Of a DNA stretch of 11,214 bases, positions 7,021 to 11,214 are shown piece after piece. A program made the translations under genes and the position numbers. How positions within the stretch are numbered: the first letter of the stretch is position 1; every line of letters begins with the position of its first letter. Under the pieces are notes generated by a model. That model did no database searches and was not told the DNA's origin. It was given only the letters and a program-made list of their open reading frames with translations. Source of the DNA: Turicibacter sp. UBA7094 (lineage in GTDB: Bacteria; Bacillota_I; Bacilli_A; MOL361; Turicibacteraceae); assembly GCA_002493395.1 (NCBI GenBank), contig DKYS01000130.1:8426-19639 (forward strand). The letters are read 5' to 3'.

Positions 7021-7055
7021 GTCATATCTTGAAGTTTAGGAGAGGAGTGCGAAAA

Positions 7056-9548
7056 ATGGAAACGAAAAATTTAGAAGCTGCCTTGGAAATCATCCCATTT
7101 TTAGAACTACCTGAGGGGAGTAGAATCCTTGAGGTGACTCATTCCTCGCCCTTATTCACTCCAGTGTTAGGGAGTGTAAACCTTTTAGGCAATAGAAAGG
7201 TTGATTTATGTTTTGTAAATAGCGGAGAGATGGAATCCAACGTCTTAGGTTATTATGAAAAGATTTTTTTTCACTCGTTAGGACGAATACAGGCAAAACA
7301 ATGGAATAAAGTATATGACGTTGTCCTCATTCCCAATGCTTTAAATACGCTTAGTAAAGAGGATGGAGAAGAGTTATTACGTTGGCTTGTTAAAAGTGGA
7401 GTTTCTTTGATTTACGCCTTAGTTAAAGATGATAATTTGGATCAAACCTGGACCATTCCAGATTTTAAATCCTTTGATATTTCATTCTATCGATTACCTA
7501 AATTAAATCAAAAATTAATTAAAATTTATCCTACCGCTTCTAAGGCAGTTAAACCTTTACAACCTACGGTGAATTTAAGGAAACCATTGACGATTCTTTA
7601 TGTTATGACTCACAAATCGTTAACGGGAGGGCTTAAAATTTTATACGAACAAATGAAGTTTTTACAACAACTAGGATATCGGATTAAACTGATGATTCGT
7701 GGGAATTATGATCGTATTGTTCCAACATGGGTTGAGGACTTTGTTCCAGATGAAGAGATTATCCGTCGTCCCGATGAACCTTATTTAACCGCTGATTTGG
7801 AAGCTGATATTATTTTTGCGACTTTTATTGGAGAGTTTGAACAACTTGTTAATGATCGAATACCTGTATTTTATTGGGAGCAAGGGCATGAAGCGTTATA
7901 TGGCGATGTTCAATTGTTGCAATCTGAGAGCGTTGTAAGAAGCAGGCTAAAAAAACAATTTTCACAAGACATTTATTATGCCACCAATTCGTTATACGTG
8001 CATGATCTTGTTCAAACCCGTTTTGGAAAAAACTCATACATTTTTCCTATCTATATTGACACATCTTTTTATTATCCAGAATTTAAAGAGGAAAAAGGAG
8101 ATTTAACGATTTTATTAGTAGGAAATCCGGTGTTGAAATTTAAAGGATTTATAAAGGCCTTAACCGTATTGATTAATGTTTGGAATCGAGGGTTACGTTT
8201 TAATGTGGTATGGGCTTGTCAAGTAAAACCGGAAGTAAGTCCGGTTCCTTTCGAGATTAATTATCAGGTCAATGTTTCCCAATTAGAATTGGCAAAAGTT
8301 TATCGAGAGGCGGATATCCTTTTAAGTTGTTCTGATTATGAAGGGGCCGCTATGCCACCACTAGAAGCAATGGCTTCAGGGGTGTGCGTGGTAGCAACCA
8401 ATTGTGGGGGAATTATGCAGTACGCTCAGCATGAGAAAAATGCTCTTATTTCGAAAACGCATCAAGTCTCTGAGTTAGCTGATGAGTTAACACGATTACT
8501 GACGAATCCATTATTAAGAGAGAGATTAGTTCAAAATGGATTAAAGACAGCTCAGTCATTAAGTTTTGAGAGAGGAATTACACAGCTTGAAAATATTCTT
8601 CAAACCATTATCGATGATTTTCAAAAGAATAAACAGGTTTGTCATTCTCAATATAAAGTAAGTGTTATCATTCCAGCGTATCAAGTAGAGAAATATATCT
8701 TAAGATCGGTATCATCTGTTTTACGGCAAACACTAAAAGAAGTAGAGGTGATTATTGTTGATGATGGATCGACCGATTTAACGGCTAAATTAAGCGATGA
8801 TATGGCAAAGGTTTATCAAAATATTCGAGTTATTCATCAAAAGAATTTAGGATCTGCAAAAGCACGGGAAGCTGGGGTACAGGTGGCGAAAGGGGAATAC
8901 CTTTTATTTCTCGATGCAGATGATTGGCTAGATAAGGAGGCCTTAGAGAATTTGTACGCGCAGGCGATGCTTGAAGAAGCCGACATTGTCCTTTTTCAAG
9001 CGATGATCGTTATGAGGAATAAGGGTTACGAGCTTAATATTTTTAGTGGATGTCCTGAGGAAATTTCGGCGACACCAGTCCTTCATTTCTTAAAGGATAA
9101 AATTAAACCGTCGATGTGTGCAAAGTTTATTAAACGAAGTTTTATAGATAAACATCAGATCCATTTTCCCGATATATCGTATGCAGAAGATGTTGTTATA
9201 ACAACTCAATTACTAAGACATCATCCTAAGCTTAGTTTTTGTAATCAACGATTTTATTATTATGATCAACGAGAAGGGAGCCTAGTGCATTCAGTGAATG
9301 AAACAAGGTTAGAAATATTCAAGGCTTTAGAAGAAGTGGCCAATGTTTTAAAAAGTTCTCAGTTATATGAGCGTTATGAAAAGGAATATATTAACTTTTC
9401 GTTACAACACTTGTCACCTGTGAAACAAATATGTCTAGAAAATCAAGCATTAAAAGCGGCATTTGATTCGCATTATCAGAACTGGCATGATAAATATCTG
9501 AATGGAAAGTTTGCTATAGAGCAAAGGGAGGGAGTAGACAGTGATTAA
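7056..9548 (+). CDS. Multi-domain glycosyltransferase (methyltransferase-like region, GT4, GT2)
   Basis: This is a cytoplasmic protein of 830 aa with three regions. Residues 1 to about 165 look like a degenerate class I methyltransferase fold: RILEV (23-27) in the place of the first strand but lacking the GxGxG loop, and YDVVLIPNAL (87-96) in the place of strand 4. Residues about 177-520 form a GT4 (GT-B) glycosyltransferase with GGLK (191-194) near its start and the E-x7-E motif, E429 and E437, in YEGAAMPPLEAMASG. Residues about 533-830 form a GT2 (GT-A) domain with VSVIIPAY, VDDGSTD, metal-binding DADD (620-623) and a likely catalytic base in AEDVV (E711-D712). I choose ATG 7056 because GGAG lies 8 bases upstream; an in-frame TTG at 7029 would add nine residues that overlap the ribosome site. 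It probably adds two sugars in succession to a surface glycan. The sugars are unknown. Confidence 0.87.
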   Translation: METKNLEAALEIIPFLELPEGSRILEVTHSSPLFTPVLGSVNLLGNRKVDLCFVNSGEMESNVLGYYEKIFFHSLGRIQAKQWNKVYDVVLIPNALNTLSKEDGEELLRWLVKSGVSLIYALVKDDNLDQTWTIPDFKSFDISFYRLPKLNQKLIKIYPTASKAVKPLQPTVNLRKPLTILYVMTHKSLTGGLKILYEQMKFLQQLGYRIKLMIRGNYDRIVPTWVEDFVPDEEIIRRPDEPYLTADLEADIIFATFIGEFEQLVNDRIPVFYWEQGHEALYGDVQLLQSESVVRSRLKKQFSQDIYYATNSLYVHDLVQTRFGKNSYIFPIYIDTSFYYPEFKEEKGDLTILLVGNPVLKFKGFIKALTVLINVWNRGLRFNVVWACQVKPEVSPVPFEINYQVNVSQLELAKVYREADILLSCSDYEGAAMPPLEAMASGVCVVATNCGGIMQYAQHEKNALISKTHQVSELADELTRLLTNPLLRERLVQNGLKTAQSLSFERGITQLENILQTIIDDFQKNKQVCHSQYKVSVIIPAYQVEKYILRSVSSVLRQTLKEVEVIIVDDGSTDLTAKLSDDMAKVYQNIRVIHQKNLGSAKAREAGVQVAKGEYLLFLDADDWLDKEALENLYAQAMLEEADIVLFQAMIVMRNKGYELNIFSGCPEEISATPVLHFLKDKIKPSMCAKFIKRSFIDKHQIHFPDISYAEDVVITTQLLRHHPKLSFCNQRFYYYDQREGSLVHSVNETRLEIFKALEEVANVLKSSQLYERYEKEYINFSLQHLSPVKQICLENQALKAAFDSHYQNWHDKYLNGKFAIEQREGVDSD

Positions 9549-10401
9549 GGTGAGTGTCATTATTCCAGCTTATCAGGTAGAGGATTATCTTATCAGAAGT
9601 GTTTCATCAGTCCTGAAACAGACACTTCATGGGATTGAAATTATCCTTGTTAATGATGGGTCAACCGATAAAACCGCTGATTTATGCGATGAGTTGGCAC
9701 AAGTGTATCCATCGATTAAAGTTATTCACCAGAAAAATCAAGGATCGGCTAAAGCGCGCGAAGTCGGTCTCGCCCTCTGTACGGGCGAGTACATTTTATT
9801 TTTAGATGCTGACGATTGGTTAGATTCTAAGACCTGTGAAATCCTTTACCAAAAGGCGGTGGAAACGGAAGCGGATATGGTCATTTACCAGGCATTCTTA
9901 GAAGAGGGAGAGCGCATTTATCCCCTACGAACATTTTTTATCTCAGAAGATGAGATTAATAAAGATCCCGTTTTCTGTTTTCTAAACGCTCAATTAGCTC
10001 CCGCTGTTTGGACAAAATTTATAAAACGCGCCTATTTAAACGAAACGAAGTTGAATTTTCCCACCTTATCTTATTCGGAGGATGTGGTCATCACTTTGCG
10101 TTTACTACTAGCCAGCCCCAAAATTACGCTGTTAGACGAACCACTCTATTATTATTATCAGCGTGCAAGTAGCCTTGTTCACGTGGTAAATGAACATTGC
10201 CTTGAAATTTTTGAGTCTTTAGCATTGGTAAAATCAGATTTAATATTGAAAGGACTATATGATCAATACAATAAACAATATCTTCATTTCTCAGAACTCC
10301 ATCTAGCTCCCGTACGTCAAAAGGTCAAACGTAATCTGCTATTAAAAGAAAAGTTTGATCAATTATATGAAAGTTGGAAGAACGATAATGGGGAGGAGTG
10401 A
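9541..10401 (+). CDS. Family 2 glycosyltransferase, paralogue of the upstream GT2 domain
   Basis: This is a GT-A fold glycosyltransferase of 286 aa. It starts with VSVIIPAYQVE (4-14), continues with VNDGSTD (37-43, Asn where many members have Asp), the metal-binding DADD (89-92) and SEDVV with E180-D181 as the likely catalytic base. It has no membrane segment, so it is probably cytoplasmic or peripheral. It aligns end to end with residues 533-830 of the preceding protein, sharing GSAKARE, FLDADDWLD, KFIKR and SLVH-VNE-LEIF, which points to a local duplication. The GTG start at 9541 follows AAAGGGAGGGAG (9523-9534) at good spacing and overlaps the upstream gene by 8 bases, so translation is coupled. 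The next gene starts 2 bases after its stop. Donor and acceptor cannot be inferred. Confidence 0.92.
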   Translation: MIKVSVIIPAYQVEDYLIRSVSSVLKQTLHGIEIILVNDGSTDKTADLCDELAQVYPSIKVIHQKNQGSAKAREVGLALCTGEYILFLDADDWLDSKTCEILYQKAVETEADMVIYQAFLEEGERIYPLRTFFISEDEINKDPVFCFLNAQLAPAVWTKFIKRAYLNETKLNFPTLSYSEDVVITLRLLLASPKITLLDEPLYYYYQRASSLVHVVNEHCLEIFESLALVKSDLILKGLYDQYNKQYLHFSELHLAPVRQKVKRNLLLKEKFDQLYESWKNDNGEE

Positions 10402-10403
10402 AG

Positions 10404-11072
10404 ATGAATCAAACGTGTATATTAGTGTTAAGTTGTGATCAATACGAAGATTGTTGGGATATTTTTTATCGCTGTTTTAAAAAATATTGGTCCAACTGCT
10501 CATTTCCGATTTATTTAGCGACGGAAACAAAGAGCTATGATAAAATACCAACACTTTGTGTGAATGAGCCTGTTTGGACAACACGTGTTAAGAAAACGCT
10601 TGAAATGCTAGAGACAGAGTATGTGATTATTTTATTAGATGATTTTTTTATTCGGAGTCAGGTGGATGAGGAGCAGATCCATTATTGCATTCATCATTTT
10701 GGGGAAAATACAGTGATGTTTAACTTTGAATTAGAGTACAGTCCTAATATTAAAACCGATTTGAATGGTTTTAATTTGCGCCCACCGATGGCCCCTTACT
10801 TACACAGCTGTCAACCGGGAGTTTGGAAGCGGACGGAGCTCATCAATGAATTGAAAATTCCTCAAACTCCGTGGCAATGGGAATTAATGCGTTTTTCTAC
10901 AACAAAAAGATACTACATCAATGCAACGAGAAAACCAATTATAGACATTGGAAATTACCATCAAAATAAATTTAGCATTGTTCGTGGAAAGTGGGCGCGC
11001 GAGGTGATTCCTTTTTTTGAAAAGGAAGGGATTGATGTTGATTATTCCCAACGTGGTTTTTTTGAAGAATAA
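10404..11072 (+). CDS. Putative glycan-assembly protein with a DDFF motif
   Basis: This is a soluble protein of 222 aa, beginning with a hydrophobic strand (CILVLSCDQYE) typical of a Rossmann-like GT-A fold. A central LLDDFF (77-82) resembles the metal-binding acidic motif of GT-A enzymes and is known from uncharacterised proteins in capsule and O-antigen clusters. Many aromatic residues and a conserved-looking region around PWQWELMRF follow. I do not recognise a characterised family member, so glycosyltransferase activity is inferred. ATG 10404 is preferred because GGAGG (10392-10396) is 7 bases upstream; a GTG at 10398 in the same frame would add two residues but falls inside the ribosome site. 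The start is 2 bases after the upstream stop, and the next gene begins 37 bases downstream with no terminator between, so it is part of the glycan operon. Confidence 0.75.
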   Translation: MNQTCILVLSCDQYEDCWDIFYRCFKKYWSNCSFPIYLATETKSYDKIPTLCVNEPVWTTRVKKTLEMLETEYVIILLDDFFIRSQVDEEQIHYCIHHFGENTVMFNFELEYSPNIKTDLNGFNLRPPMAPYLHSCQPGVWKRTELINELKIPQTPWQWELMRFSTTKRYYINATRKPIIDIGNYHQNKFSIVRGKWAREVIPFFEKEGIDVDYSQRGFFEE

Positions 11073-11109
11073 AAGTGAACAGGTTGATCGAATGAGGGAT
11101 GTGAGATCG

Positions 11110-11214
11110 ATGTTTAAAGATAAAGTATTATTGATTACGGGAGGAACAGGGTCATTTGGAAATACGGTGGTTAAGGCCTTTCTTCATCAAGGCTTAAAGG
11201 AGATTCGTATTTTT
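11110..11214 (+). CDS. UDP-GlcNAc 4,6-dehydratase, CapE/FnlA type, 3' end outside the window
   Basis: Only the first 35 codons are in view. They hold the NAD(P)-binding Rossmann motif TGGTGSFG (10-17) after a short strand KVLLI. The sequence KEIRIF at the edge fits the start of CapE/FnlA-type dehydratases, which make the 4-keto-6-deoxy intermediates leading to UDP-FucNAc or related sugars. PseB-type enzymes start similarly and are the main alternative. An in-frame ATG at 11092 would add six residues. I prefer 11110 because it gives the usual short N-terminus and has GAGGG (11094-11098) upstream, though this ribosome site is weak. It is the last visible gene of the glycan operon. Confidence 0.8.
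   Translation, partial: MFKDKVLLITGGTGSFGNTVVKAFLHQGLKEIRIF

Noticed and set aside
7029..7055. TTG 7029 as start of the large glycosyltransferase
   Set aside because: It would place the strong GAGGAG ribosome site inside the coding sequence; ATG 7056 fits that site.

Overview
The window is AT-rich and looks like the chromosome of a low-GC Bacillota. The evidence is strong AGGAGG-type ribosome-binding sites before nearly every gene, GTG starts in tightly packed operons, many hairpin-plus-T-run terminators, and Gram-positive protein types (a fused YkoD-like ECF ATPase with its EcfT permease, an NhaC antiporter, a DUF2325-like protein). A Turicibacter/Erysipelotrichia-like gut firmicute would fit, but that is an impression from protein style, not a demonstrated assignment. 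No rRNA, tRNA, CRISPR array, insertion sequence or phage structural gene is visible.

Layout. (1) 1-2220, + strand: the 3' part of a fused two-domain ECF-transporter ATPase gene, cut by the window edge, followed one base later by its EcfT-type permease and a clear terminator. The substrate-binding S component is not in view, so the cargo is unknown. (2) 2310-2978, - strand: a lone HD-domain phosphohydrolase-like gene whose stop codon runs into a terminator hairpin shared with the convergent side. (3) 2979-3305: a 327-base divergent intergenic region with a 39-base nested dyad, leading into an NhaC-family Na+/H+ antiporter gene (3306-4601) with its own terminator. (4) 4639-5178: a 540-base gap with no convincing protein gene. 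Near its end it holds an extended -10 promoter and a strong terminator that together would give a transcript of about 90 nt. (5) 5179-6729: a 516-residue protein with a helical N-terminal region, a coiled coil and a C-terminal DUF2325-like domain, again with its own terminator. (6) 7056 to the right edge: the start of a surface-polysaccharide or glycoprotein-glycan operon. It has an 830-residue three-part protein (degenerate methyltransferase-like region, GT4 and GT2), a stand-alone GT2 paralogous to the GT2 part of its neighbour, a small DDFF-motif protein probably belonging to glycan assembly, and the first 35 codons of a CapE/FnlA-type UDP-GlcNAc 4,6-dehydratase.

How the genes work together. 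The ATPase and EcfT form one import module. The HD protein, the antiporter and the DUF2325-like protein each appear to be single-gene units bounded by terminators. From 7056 onward the genes overlap or nearly touch with no terminator between them, so they probably form one transcript that makes and assembles a cell-surface glycan. The dehydratase would supply a modified UDP-HexNAc sugar (for example towards UDP-FucNAc), and the glycosyltransferases would add sugars to the chain. The main items for follow-up are the multi-domain glycosyltransferase with its tandem paralogue, the possible small RNA or leader at 4976-5076, and the dyad upstream of the antiporter gene.
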